Source: Micavibrio sp.
GTDB lineage: Bacteria > Patescibacteriota > Minisyncoccia > Moranbacterales > GCA-2747515
Length of the DNA: 46,630 bases
Assembly (NCBI GenBank): GCA_020718085.1
Contig: DYDB01000008.1
Location: 1-46,630 of the forward strand
Direction: 5' to 3'
Shown here: piece after piece, positions 23,702-32,661 of the stretch
Numbering within the stretch: position 1 is the first letter of the stretch
Layout: each line of letters opens with the position of its first letter
Notes under the pieces: model-generated
Databases searched by the model: none
What the model was told of the DNA's origin: nothing
What the model saw: the letters and a program-made list of their open reading frames with translations, nothing else
Made by a program: the position numbers and the translations under genes

Positions 23702-26155
23702 CAAAAAAGTTTTATTCGATGGTATATTAGTGAGGGCTTGCAAGAGATGTTTTCTGTATGGAAGCGAATTATGCTTTTTGTTCCGCGATATTTTTCTATC
23801 GGACTTCTATTTCGCACGTTATTTGTGCCGTGGCATCGTGATATTTCATTGAAGACATGGCGGGGATTTAGTCCACTTCGATCGATCGAGCGATTCTTGT
23901 GGAATCTGTTTGCACGTGTTGTGGGAGCGGCTGTACGTTCATGTGTGATCTCTTCAAGTTTGGTTTTGTGGGTTCTTTTGAGCATGTTGGGTCTTCTTGG
24001 TGTAATTTTATATGTTTGTGCGCCGGGCGTACTGGTCATTACAATTATTTTATTTTTTAGCCCATTGCGATTTGGCGCTCTTTTGGTATTCATTTTTACA
24101 CTTTTGATCATCTACGGCGCATATCGCACATTTCGCGTAAGCGGACATCTTTTGTATACCACAATGAGCATGAAACAATTGCATGAGCAAGAGTGGTTTT
24201 ATCGGGTATATGAACGCATTGGTGTAACGCCGGCGGAAATTCCGTATGAGATCCTTGATGATTTTCAGGTTTTTCAAAAATTTCTTACCAAACGGGATAT
24301 TACAGTGGAAGAGTTTGAGAGCATTATTGCGTGGGAGATCGAACAACAACAAGAGCGTGAGGAAGATGCGAAATTCTTTTCTGAAAAAAAGATGTTGCGA
24401 CAGAGACCAATCGGTCTCAACTGGCATTTTGGATACACGGTTCAACTGGATCGTTATGTTGATGATCTGACAAGGTTTGATACAAGTGATTATATGCAAG
24501 CTTCTTTTCATGGATTTGATCAGGAAATGAGTATGATAGAAATCGTTTTGGCGCGACCGCATGAAAATAATATTGTCTTGACCGGACCGGCTGGTGTTGG
24601 ACGACATATGATCATTCATGAATTGGCACGTCGGATCCGTACGGGATATTTTGAAAATAATTTTATGCAACACATGCGTGTTGTGCAGTGCGATTTTTCA
24701 AATGTGATCACACAAGCAAAAAGTCGAGATGAAGATCCGGAATTTGTGATCCGCAGCCTCTTTCATGAAGCGGCTTATGCCGGCAATGTGATCTTCGTTG
24801 TGGATAATTTTGAACAATATATAGAAACCAATGCTACACGCGGTTTTTCTTTTACAATGATCATTGATGAATATGCATCAATGGAGTCATTTCGTATGAT
24901 CGCGATTGCAACGGACGAAGCGTTTCATGAGAACATTGATATGAATCAGATCATCAAGAGGCATTTTGATGTTATCCAAGTTCATGAGATGGATGAAAAA
25001 CATGCTATGAAAGTTTTGTTCACACGTTTTTATGGAAAGAAACACACGCCGTTCACATTTCAAGCACTTCGTCAGATCATTACGGATTCTACACGCTTTA
25101 CCAATTCGGCACCATTGCCAACGCGCGCAATCGGTTTGGCAATTGAGGTGATGTTGTCATGGCAGCGCACAGGGGTGGGATTTATCACGCCGCAGACTGT
25201 GGATGCCTTCATTACACAAAAGACGGGTATTCCGGTGGGGGATATTGCACAGGAGGAGCAAACCAAATTGCTCTCCCTGGAGGATTCTTTGCAAGAGATG
25301 ATCATCGGACAAAATGCGGCAGTGCAAACTGTGGCGTCTGCTGTGAGACGTATGCGTTCGGGTATGTCACGATCCAATAAACCCGCAGGAACTTTTCTCT
25401 TTTTGGGACCAACTGGTGTAGGAAAGACAGAGATGGCAAAAGCGATCGCTGCGCAATATTATGGTTCAAGCGATAGCATTGTGCGCATTGATATGAGTGA
25501 ATATCAAGGGCAAAATGCTGTCGATCGATTGATCGGTTCCAAGGAGTTGAGTCAACAAGGTGTTTTTGTAAGTGCGGTGCGTGAGCATCCATATGCTCTT
25601 TTGCTTTTGGATGAGATTGATAAGGCAAATCCACGCGTATTGGATCTCTTTTTGCAAATTCTTGATGAAGGATTTGTACATGATGCTTTTGGACGCAAAG
25701 TGAGCTTCACATCCATGATCATCATTGCCACATCAAATGCCGGTGCACTTATGATCAAAAAAATGGTGGACATGGGCATGGATCCGTCGCAAGAGGAAGC
25801 AAAGGTGGTCAACGGCATTATTGAGAGCGGTGCTTTTCGTCCAGAATTCATCAATCGTTTTGATGATGTAGTGATCTTTGGACCGTTGGAGGGAATGGAA
25901 ATACAAGAAGTGACACAATTGCTTCTACAAAAATTTTCTGCGCGTGTATTGGAAGAACAGAATCTGGAAGTGAACTTTGCACCTGGTGTGGTAGAAAAAA
26001 TTATCGAAAAAGGTTATGATCCAACTTTTGGTGCGCGGTCAATTATGCATTATATTGACGATGCGATTGCGGATGTTTTTGCCAAAAAACTCATCATGGG
26101 CAATGTACATCGTGGAGAGACGATTCAATTTACAGTGGAGGATATGGAACTGTAA
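23696..26155 (+). CDS. Membrane-anchored ClpC/ClpB-like double AAA+ ATPase
   Basis: About 819 residues. In place of a Clp N domain there is a basic N-terminus and hydrophobic segments (about 85-140, with VLVITIILFFSPLRFGALLV). A helical region follows. AAA D1 has Walker A GPAGVGRHM (near 296), where the catalytic Lys is Arg. Its Walker B is VIFVVDNFEQY, Asn replacing Glu, so D1 is likely inactive. D2 is intact: GPTGVGKTEMAK (near 571), LLLLDEIDKA, arginine finger FINRFDD and sensor 2 GARSIM. The ClpP-docking IGF-type loop position has MGM after TSNAGA, so protease partnering is uncertain. Probably a membrane-bound unfoldase. No Shine-Dalgarno. Confidence 0.88.
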   Translation: MHQKSFIRWYISEGLQEMFSVWKRIMLFVPRYFSIGLLFRTLFVPWHRDISLKTWRGFSPLRSIERFLWNLFARVVGAAVRSCVISSSLVLWVLLSMLGLLGVILYVCAPGVLVITIILFFSPLRFGALLVFIFTLLIIYGAYRTFRVSGHLLYTTMSMKQLHEQEWFYRVYERIGVTPAEIPYEILDDFQVFQKFLTKRDITVEEFESIIAWEIEQQQEREEDAKFFSEKKMLRQRPIGLNWHFGYTVQLDRYVDDLTRFDTSDYMQASFHGFDQEMSMIEIVLARPHENNIVLTGPAGVGRHMIIHELARRIRTGYFENNFMQHMRVVQCDFSNVITQAKSRDEDPEFVIRSLFHEAAYAGNVIFVVDNFEQYIETNATRGFSFTMIIDEYASMESFRMIAIATDEAFHENIDMNQIIKRHFDVIQVHEMDEKHAMKVLFTRFYGKKHTPFTFQALRQIITDSTRFTNSAPLPTRAIGLAIEVMLSWQRTGVGFITPQTVDAFITQKTGIPVGDIAQEEQTKLLSLEDSLQEMIIGQNAAVQTVASAVRRMRSGMSRSNKPAGTFLFLGPTGVGKTEMAKAIAAQYYGSSDSIVRIDMSEYQGQNAVDRLIGSKELSQQGVFVSAVREHPYALLLLDEIDKANPRVLDLFLQILDEGFVHDAFGRKVSFTSMIIIATSNAGALMIKKMVDMGMDPSQEEAKVVNGIIESGAFRPEFINRFDDVVIFGPLEGMEIQEVTQLLLQKFSARVLEEQNLEVNFAPGVVEKIIEKGYDPTFGARSIMHYIDDAIADVFAKKLIMGNVHRGETIQFTVEDMEL

Positions 26156-26213
26156 GTAGTTATCGTCTGCGCGCAAATTCTTATTGATCCAATATTGTCA
26201 TTGTGAATGAATA

Positions 26214-26246
26214 TTAAAAAGCCCCAACATGTGATCCATGCGGGGC
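26214..26246 (-). terminator. Terminator of the minus-strand gene 26273-27070
   Basis: Read on the minus strand: GCCCCGCAT and ATGTTGGGGC form a GC stem followed by TTTTTAAT. The plus strand lacks a T-run after the stem. Confidence 0.75.
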
Positions 26247-26272
26247 ATTGTGTAGCTGATGTGATTTGCACA

Positions 26273-27070
26273 TCAATTATCATATGGAGCTAATTGTATT
26301 ACGGCACAAGCTTCTGCAAAATTATCTGACGGTAAACCGATGCTCACGCGTACAGTTTTTTGTCCAACTTGTTTTACGAGAATACCAAGCTCAGGATTGT
26401 AATCCGGCTTATCCGGATGGCTTTTCCATGCAGAAGAGATCCCAGATTCATGCAACCTTTTGTTTAACTCATGGAACAAATCCCAATAGCCATGCTTTTC
26501 CTCGACGAAATCTTCGATAAACTTGTCCAATAAAAGATCGAGTTGACCAAATAGTTTTTTTGCTTGGGCAGATGACCAGTCATTGGATTGCTCGCACAGC
26601 ATGGGAACGAAAACTTCATCAGAAGGGTGTGGCGGCGGTGCTCCCTCATCGCTGATATAGGGAAGCACATAGGCAATTATCTCGTCCAACTTTTCAATGG
26701 GTACATCCTTTGATGTGAGAGAAATTTCAATTTCGGCTTGAAAATATACCATTGTATTTGGTAATTCTGTGCCCCTTGCCGTTCCTTTAGCACCTTCGTC
26801 ATCAGAGGTTTCAAAATAATAGGGAACCTCATCTACTTGATCAGGGTAGCCAATGCACAATGACCACCCAAAGATCTTGCCAGATTTTTCATCAAAATTT
26901 AACAGTGTTACTGTTGGACAGATATATCCGGATTCGCCAATGATGTTAAGTCCGCCGATCACCGTGGCAGGTACCATCTGTGGTGCACCATCAATTTGTC
27001 TCAAAGGTTTAATGCTGGATGGTATTTTGGGTAAATGATCAACACTTGTAAGATCTCGATATTTGCTCAT
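26273..27070 (-). CDS. Hypothetical cytoplasmic protein
   Basis: 265 residues from ATG 27070, set by AAGGAG 7 bases upstream; the frame opens at 27106. Soluble, acidic, mixed alpha/beta, with a Pro-rich acidic stretch (ISDEGAPPPHPSDEVF, about 165-180) and a C-terminal domain with LGILVKQVGQKTVRVSIGLP. No signal peptide, membrane span or catalytic motif recognised. It has its own consensus-like promoter and terminator and is divergent from 27338. Confidence 0.7.
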   Translation of the reverse strand: MSKYRDLTSVDHLPKIPSSIKPLRQIDGAPQMVPATVIGGLNIIGESGYICPTVTLLNFDEKSGKIFGWSLCIGYPDQVDEVPYYFETSDDEGAKGTARGTELPNTMVYFQAEIEISLTSKDVPIEKLDEIIAYVLPYISDEGAPPPHPSDEVFVPMLCEQSNDWSSAQAKKLFGQLDLLLDKFIEDFVEEKHGYWDLFHELNKRLHESGISSAWKSHPDKPDYNPELGILVKQVGQKTVRVSIGLPSDNFAEACAVIQLAPYDN

Positions 27071-27191
27071 TTGTAGCTCCTTACGTAAGGTTTGAATTTT
27101 ATACAAAATGGATTATTTCGATCATCTCTTTTTCCAAAGATCTTGATATCTCATGATTATGAGTATTTATTAAAAAACAAACTAACGAAAA

Positions 27192-27220
27192 ATTCTAACA
27201 TACAATATTTATCTTGTCAA
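27192..27220 (-). promoter_or_regulatory. Promoter for the 265-aa protein
   Basis: Minus strand: TTGACA, 17-base spacer, TAGAAT. Back to back with the plus-strand promoter at 27242, 21 bases apart. Confidence 0.8.
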
Positions 27221-27241
27221 TCAGTAATAGCAATGGATCAG

Positions 27242-27270
27242 TTGACAAAAATTACATTATATGATATAAG
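27242..27270 (+). promoter_or_regulatory. Promoter for the 158-aa protein
   Basis: TTGACA, 17-base spacer, TATAAG. Confidence 0.8.
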
Positions 27271-27337
27271 GAAAGGTCGTTTTGTATGGCATAAAACATG
27301 TTATTTAAGTATCACAATCTATTGTAGGAGGAAAAAT

Positions 27338-27814
27338 ATGTGTTTTACAAAAAGGGATGTGTTGAATTTTTTAATCGTCAAGGGCGGTCTGATCTGCAGT
27401 GATGATGTCGATCTGGACGCATTGGCAAACTTGGCGGAAGATCAATTTTTTCCACACAGATCTGTACAGGTTTTTACTTTTGAAAGCGAATCTGTAGAGA
27501 GTGATCTGACTCATCAGGAACTTTTGCAGAAGATTGATTCTGCGGGAAAGATGCCCGCCGGTATTATTGAGTCGTTTCTGTGGTGGGCGGTCCTTCCGGA
27601 TCATGAGAAAAATGATACACCGGGCGTTGCAATTTTGAACTCGGATGCCAAAAACGAAAGAATCCTTGAGTTCAGTGGAAGGTGTGATGATTGGCGCCTG
27701 CGGCTCCAAAAAATGCCCAGAAAGTGGGGAACAACAGCGTTTGAGGAAACATGGATGCAACGCGATAATACCATCTCTTTTGCTAACAAGTTTCTGGTTG
27801 TGGATAAGTGTTGA
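27338..27814 (+). CDS. Hypothetical cytoplasmic protein
   Basis: 158 residues from ATG 27338, with AGGAGG eight bases upstream; the same frame is open from 27092 but that part covers the promoter region and is not coding-like. Soluble, with Trp-rich stretch ESFLWWAVLPDHEKNDTPGV and a C-terminal WRLRLQKMPRKWG. No family recognised. Shares a divergent promoter region with the 265-residue gene, which hints at common regulation only. Confidence 0.65.
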   Translation: MCFTKRDVLNFLIVKGGLICSDDVDLDALANLAEDQFFPHRSVQVFTFESESVESDLTHQELLQKIDSAGKMPAGIIESFLWWAVLPDHEKNDTPGVAILNSDAKNERILEFSGRCDDWRLRLQKMPRKWGTTAFEETWMQRDNTISFANKFLVVDKC

Positions 27815-27840
27815 TTTTTTATCGAAATGAAGTGAATGTG

Positions 27841-27881
27841 GCAGGGGCTAATGTAATATTAGCGCCCTGCTTTATTTTTTT
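27841..27881 (+). terminator. Intrinsic terminator
   Basis: GCAGGGGCTAAT pairs with ATTAGCGCCCTGC (one mismatch), then TTTATTTTTTT. Confidence 0.9.
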
Positions 27882-27905
27882 ATTTCGCATTGCAATTTTT
27901 TTATC

Positions 27906-27934
27906 TTGACAAATAGTAGATTGTAGTGTTTAAT
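27906..27934 (+). promoter_or_regulatory. Promoter for the mutarotase-like gene
   Basis: TTGACA, 17-base spacer, TTTAAT. Confidence 0.7.
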
Positions 27935-27995
27935 GATATGTCAATGTTCGTTAACTTTTACATGTCAGTAAAACATCTATAGTGGGAGGTTTGCC

Positions 27996-28739
27996 ATGAA
28001 CTATTCAGTTGGTGATCCGAATGGTTTTCATTGTGTGATCGATGAAATTGGTGCAATGGTGCACCGGTGTGGTGATGCGGATGCACACATGATCTATCCT
28101 TTTTTTGAAAGGGCTGATGGAAAAAAACGTGGAGGCATACCAATTTGTTTTCCGTTTTTTGGTCTGTCACAGAGTGCTTTTGCAGATGTGCCACAACATG
28201 GATGGTTGCGAGATCAAAGGCTTCGTATGATCTCTGAATCTGCGATCACGCAAGGATTATTTTTTATCGGCGACAGCAGTGGAGAGGATGTAAGTCATTA
28301 TGTATTTCCACATATATCTTATAGTGTTCTGCATATTTTGAGACAGCAAACGCGTGCAATTGAAACGCATCTCTCATTTTTTGGGATGGGACCGGGAAGA
28401 GTCCCGCTCAATCCGGCATTTCATCCATATTTTCCATGTGATGGTGCGTGCATGGTCAAGATCGGAAATAGGACTTTCACGAACTTCCCAAAAAAAGCTC
28501 AGTGTGTGTACATTACAGATGGGGATGATATCATCATCATTACGGGTAAATTGACGATCCTTATGAAATTACAAGGATTTGGTCGGCGCGCATGTGTGTA
28601 TTTATGGAGCGATGCACCGGATCAATATTTTTGTGTTGAACCGGTCTTCAATCCAGTGGAATTGTTTAACACGGAAGAAGGATTATTTCTGAATGATAAT
28701 GCACATTGTGAACTGTCGATGATCTTGACATGTTTGTAA
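27996..28739 (+). CDS. Galactose mutarotase-like protein (YeaD/hexose-6-phosphate 1-epimerase type)
   Basis: 247 residues, GGGAGG ahead of ATG 27996. The family's beta-sandwich markers are seen in order: RGGIPICFPFFG (substrate arginine loop), QHGWLRDQRL (catalytic His), NPAFHPYF (second His) and CVEPVFNP (catalytic Glu). Expected reaction: conversion between alpha and beta anomers of an aldose or aldose phosphate, supplying glycolysis or glycan precursors. It is slightly shorter than E. coli YeaD. Own promoter and terminator, so it is not part of an operon. Confidence 0.85.
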   Translation: MNYSVGDPNGFHCVIDEIGAMVHRCGDADAHMIYPFFERADGKKRGGIPICFPFFGLSQSAFADVPQHGWLRDQRLRMISESAITQGLFFIGDSSGEDVSHYVFPHISYSVLHILRQQTRAIETHLSFFGMGPGRVPLNPAFHPYFPCDGACMVKIGNRTFTNFPKKAQCVYITDGDDIIIITGKLTILMKLQGFGRRACVYLWSDAPDQYFCVEPVFNPVELFNTEEGLFLNDNAHCELSMILTCL

Positions 28740-28756
28740 GAAAACGAGATATGTTG

Positions 28757-28793
28757 TGGTCGTTTTGCATGTATGCAAAGCGACCATTTTTTT
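28757..28793 (+). terminator. Intrinsic terminator
   Basis: TGGTCG-TTTTGCAT pairs with ATGCAAAG-CGACCA, then T7. Confidence 0.92.
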
Positions 28794-28893
28794 GTGCAAA
28801 GTGTGATACGCGCATTGGTTTGTCATGAGGGGAAAAATGTGATAACGTGAAAAAAGAATTAAGATGATTTTTGTTTTTATTTAAAGGGTTTTT

Positions 28894-30075
28894 GTGAGGG
28901 TTTTAATGATCGCGCCGACGCCGTTCTTTTCTCATCGAGGGACGCATATTCGCATACTGGAAGAAGCGCGCGCGCTTGAGCGCATGGGGCATGATATCGC
29001 GATCGTCACATATCATAATGGCGATGATATTACGCAGTATATTACAACAAAGATCGACGTTCGACGTATCCGTCGATGGCTTTTTTGGTATAAAAAGACG
29101 GAAGCAGGTGCAGACTGGCAAAAAGTGATCTTGAACATCTTTTTGATCAAAAAAACAATATATATGACACGGACATTCAAGCCGGATATTATACATGCAC
29201 ATTTACATGAGGGCGTCTTGATCGGATGGTTGATACAAAAGATCTTCTTTTGGAAAAAAATACACATGGTGTCGGATTTTCATGGAAGTTTGGTGGGAGA
29301 GATGCGCTCTCATGGCTATCTCAGCATACCGCCGTTGGGTACGATCTTTCGCGGTTTGGAAAAATGGATCAATGGCATGGGTGATCGCGCGATTGTGAGT
29401 GGTGAGGAAAATGTGCAGATCATTCAGCAGGCACGTGCGGATAAGCAGGTTGATTATGTTTACGATGGTGTAAATGTTTTGGAATATCATGACGCTGTGA
29501 ATAAGAATGCGTTACGTGCAAAATATCATATTTCGGCAGATGCATTTGTTGTGGTTTACACTGGGGCACTTATTGCAAACAAGGGCATTGATTATATTTT
29601 GGAAACAATTCCGCTTGTAGTAAAAAAAATGCCGGATGTACATTTTGTGATCGGTGGTTATCCTGATGTGTGGGTGCGACAATATGTCAAAGAACATGAA
29701 TTACAGCAGTTTGTAACGATCATTTCACCCCTCAATTATTTTTCTCTGGCACAGATCAATCGTTTGGGCGATGTGGGAATTGATCCAAAGGATGCGACCG
29801 TTTTACAAGCAAGCGGAAAGATACTACAATACATGGCTGCACATGTGGGGATCATTTGTGCAGATCGACCGACAAATCGCAAATATCTTTCTGCCGACAG
29901 TGCGCAATTTTTGCCTGCGATCAATGCACACACACTTATGGATGCGATCGAAAAATTTTATCATGATCGTGCGTATGTACGATCATGCGCAGATCATGCG
30001 CGCCGAGATGTTGATGCGTTTGATTGGAGCGTGATCGGACGCAAGATCGATGAAGTCTATCATTCTGTCAATTAA
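28894..30075 (+). CDS. GT4 family glycosyltransferase
   Basis: 393 residues from GTG 28894 (MRVLMIAPTPFFSHRGTHIR), the normal GT4 N-terminus with a glycine-containing acceptor loop. PDIIHAHLHEG and DRAIVSGEENVQII lie in the first Rossmann domain. VVYTGALIANKGIDYILETI begins the second, and KDATVLQASGKILQYMAAHVG is the donor-binding helix. The usual E-x7-E is partly changed here. No Shine-Dalgarno. Likely cotranscribed with the PBP gene 20 bases downstream, pointing to envelope glycan work. Confidence 0.88.
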   Translation: MRVLMIAPTPFFSHRGTHIRILEEARALERMGHDIAIVTYHNGDDITQYITTKIDVRRIRRWLFWYKKTEAGADWQKVILNIFLIKKTIYMTRTFKPDIIHAHLHEGVLIGWLIQKIFFWKKIHMVSDFHGSLVGEMRSHGYLSIPPLGTIFRGLEKWINGMGDRAIVSGEENVQIIQQARADKQVDYVYDGVNVLEYHDAVNKNALRAKYHISADAFVVVYTGALIANKGIDYILETIPLVVKKMPDVHFVIGGYPDVWVRQYVKEHELQQFVTIISPLNYFSLAQINRLGDVGIDPKDATVLQASGKILQYMAAHVGIICADRPTNRKYLSADSAQFLPAINAHTLMDAIEKFYHDRAYVRSCADHARRDVDAFDWSVIGRKIDEVYHSVN

Positions 30076-30095
30076 AGTAACACTGTAACATACAT

Positions 30096-32306
30096 ATGGA
30101 AGAACAAAAGGACGACAAAGGGAAAGAAAAAAAGACATGGAAGCAAAAACTTTCCATGGTTTTTGGCAGTATTGCAAAAAGTGTTTTTGATCTTGGATTG
30201 ATCGCAGGATGTGCATTTTTTACGATCTTTCTTTATGTATATTATACGTCAGTGCAACCAAATGCATTGGTACAGCGATCGATTTCGGAAACATCAATTA
30301 TTTATGACAGTACTGGTGAGCATGAACTGTATCGTATGTATGGTGAGGAAAATCGCAAAGTAATTGCACATGAGGACATTCCTGATTTTATGCGAAGAGC
30401 AACGATCGCAGCAGAGGATGATAATTTTTATCACCACAAAGGCGTGGATATTTTTGGTATTGCACGTGCATTGCAGAAGAATTTTGCAGCCGGAGGTGCT
30501 GCACAGGGCGGAAGTACGATCACGCAACAATTGGTGCGCAATACATTTCTTTCCAGAGAAAAAACGATCAAGCGTAAATTTATCGAAATTGTGCTTGCGA
30601 TCAAAATGGAGCGACATTATACCAAAGATGAAATTTTGGATTTCTATTTAAATGAGGTACCTTATGGATCCAACGCATATGGCATACAAGCGGCAGCAGA
30701 AAATTTCTTTGCAAAAAATGCGCGGGATCTCACATTGGATGAAGCGGCACTTTTGGCATCATTGCCAAAGGCTACAACGTATTATTCACCATATGGGAAC
30801 AATATTGATGCACTTAAGGCGCGTCAACACTCGATCATTAAGCGTCTGGGCGAGTTGGGATCGTACGATCAAGCGGTGATCGATGAGGCACTTGGTGCAG
30901 ACACCCTTGCAAAATTACAAGAATTTCACGAAGAGATCGATGCGCCGCATTTTGTTTTCTATGTACGTGAACAATTGGAGCAAATGTATGGCACGGATGT
31001 TGTGCAACGTGGAGGTCTCAAAGTGTATACAACACTTGATTACGAGATGCAAAAGCGTGCAGAGGAGGATGTGGCTGGTTATGCCAGTAAATTACCACAG
31101 TATGGTGCATCCAACGCGGCACTTGTAGCTGTATCGCCAAAGACGGGAGATGTGTTGGCGATGGTGGGAAGTATAGATTACTTTGATAAAGAAAATGATG
31201 GTGAGGTGAATGTGGCACTGCGTCCGCGTCAACCGGGTTCATCATTCAAGCCGATTGTTTATGCCGCTGGTTTTGATAAGGGATACCAACCGGAGACGCT
31301 GCTCTATGATGTGCAGACAAGTTTTGGTAAAGATGGTAGCGGTAAAGATTATACACCACATAATTATGATGGACAGAATCATGGATTGGTTCCTGTGCGA
31401 AAAGCATTGGCGGGATCGCTCAATGTCCCGGCGGTGAAAATGTTGTATCTTGTGGGAATTGATAATGCGATAGACTTTGCCGAAGAGTTGGGCATTACAA
31501 CACTGACAGATCGCAAACGGTATGGCTTGTCATTGGTTTTGGGTGGCGGTGAAGTGAAGCTGTTGGAGGAAACAGGTGCGTTTTCTGTTTTTGCCAATGA
31601 TGGTGTGCGGGCGCCTGTGCATGGGATCAATCGTGTGATCGATGCATCCGGTAAAGAGATCAGTAGTGCACCAAAAGCGGAACGTGTGATCGATGCGGAA
31701 GTTGCGCGCAAGGTCTCCAGTATTCTATCAGATAATGATGCACGATCGTTTATTTTCGGCTCGAGCAGTGCGGTTTACATACCGGGAAAAAAGGTTGCTG
31801 CAAAAACGGGTACGACACAAGATTATCGTGATGCATGGACAGTTGGGTATACGCCAGAAATTGCTGTGGGCGTATGGGTGGGAAATAATGACGGAAAGTT
31901 GATGCGTGCAGGAAGTGATGGCTCATTCGTTGCAGCACCGTTGTGGCACACGTTTATGGCGCGTGAACTGGAATCCTTGCCAGATACACAATTTGAACCC
32001 TATGAAAAGGTGACATCAAAGAATTTTATGGTGACAGGCAATCGTCCGGATGGTGTGTCGGGAGATGGTGGAAAGATCTATATCAGTAAAGCTTCCGGAA
32101 AACAGATCTCTGCGGAAAAAGCGAGTAAAATGGATAAAGGTAAATTGGAGGAAAAGTATGCGTCGAGTTTTGGCGGACACAGCATATTATATTATGTCAG
32201 TAAGGATAATCCATTGGATGAAACAGCGAAACCAAATTTCGATGATCCGATGTTGCATCTGTGGGATGCGGCTTTGAGTGGGAATAAGGGCGATGAACAA
32301 CAATAA
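30096..32306 (+). CDS. Class A penicillin-binding protein (GT51 transglycosylase / transpeptidase)
   Basis: 736 residues. Cytoplasmic basic tail, one TM segment (about 30-52). The GT51 domain has EDDNFYHHKG (catalytic Glu near 107), GGSTITQQLVRN and KFIEIVLAIKMER. The transpeptidase domain has SSFKP (nucleophile Ser near 380), SLN (near 438) and KTGT (near 569). A C-terminal extension of about 110 residues, Lys- and Ser-rich, follows. It polymerises lipid II and cross-links stem peptides on the outer membrane face. All catalytic motifs are intact, so this cell makes its own peptidoglycan. Confidence 0.95.
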   Translation: MEEQKDDKGKEKKTWKQKLSMVFGSIAKSVFDLGLIAGCAFFTIFLYVYYTSVQPNALVQRSISETSIIYDSTGEHELYRMYGEENRKVIAHEDIPDFMRRATIAAEDDNFYHHKGVDIFGIARALQKNFAAGGAAQGGSTITQQLVRNTFLSREKTIKRKFIEIVLAIKMERHYTKDEILDFYLNEVPYGSNAYGIQAAAENFFAKNARDLTLDEAALLASLPKATTYYSPYGNNIDALKARQHSIIKRLGELGSYDQAVIDEALGADTLAKLQEFHEEIDAPHFVFYVREQLEQMYGTDVVQRGGLKVYTTLDYEMQKRAEEDVAGYASKLPQYGASNAALVAVSPKTGDVLAMVGSIDYFDKENDGEVNVALRPRQPGSSFKPIVYAAGFDKGYQPETLLYDVQTSFGKDGSGKDYTPHNYDGQNHGLVPVRKALAGSLNVPAVKMLYLVGIDNAIDFAEELGITTLTDRKRYGLSLVLGGGEVKLLEETGAFSVFANDGVRAPVHGINRVIDASGKEISSAPKAERVIDAEVARKVSSILSDNDARSFIFGSSSAVYIPGKKVAAKTGTTQDYRDAWTVGYTPEIAVGVWVGNNDGKLMRAGSDGSFVAAPLWHTFMARELESLPDTQFEPYEKVTSKNFMVTGNRPDGVSGDGGKIYISKASGKQISAEKASKMDKGKLEEKYASSFGGHSILYYVSKDNPLDETAKPNFDDPMLHLWDAALSGNKGDEQQ

Positions 32307-32424
32307 CGGATCTTGCGTCATTACGTTATGCAATATTGCAAGATGGCGCGCATAAGTGGGTTGGTGTAACTTATGTACAAGAAGAAAATATGCAACATAT
32401 ACGTAAAAATTTATAGTACAGCAT

Positions 32425-32661
32425 ATGCCGGAAAAAATGTCTTTTGTAGCGCAGTATAAAAAGATCAAAGAACCTTTTGTAGTGACAGATGCAATGCGCC
32501 AAGGAGCAAAAGAATTGGAGGAATCGGAAATGGTGCGTGCCGGGGAGATCGGTCCGGAACAAAATACAATGCGTCCATCAAAAAAAGACCAAGCGATCAA
32601 TAGTAAAATTTTGGATGAAGTAGATAAAATTATAACAACACATGATGATGAAAACGCATAA
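32425..32661 (+). CDS. Small charged protein upstream of DUF4012 gene
   Basis: 78 residues, ATG 32425, no Shine-Dalgarno. Soluble, highly charged, helical, with no membrane part. Its last 20 bases overlap the start of the DUF4012 gene in another frame, which supports that it is translated and coupled. No family recognised. Confidence 0.55.
   Translation: MPEKMSFVAQYKKIKEPFVVTDAMRQGAKELEESEMVRAGEIGPEQNTMRPSKKDQAINSKILDEVDKIITTHDDENA

Noticed and set aside
27092-27337. N-terminal extension of the 158-residue protein
   Set aside because: The stretch contains both divergent promoters, and AGGAGG directly precedes ATG 27338.
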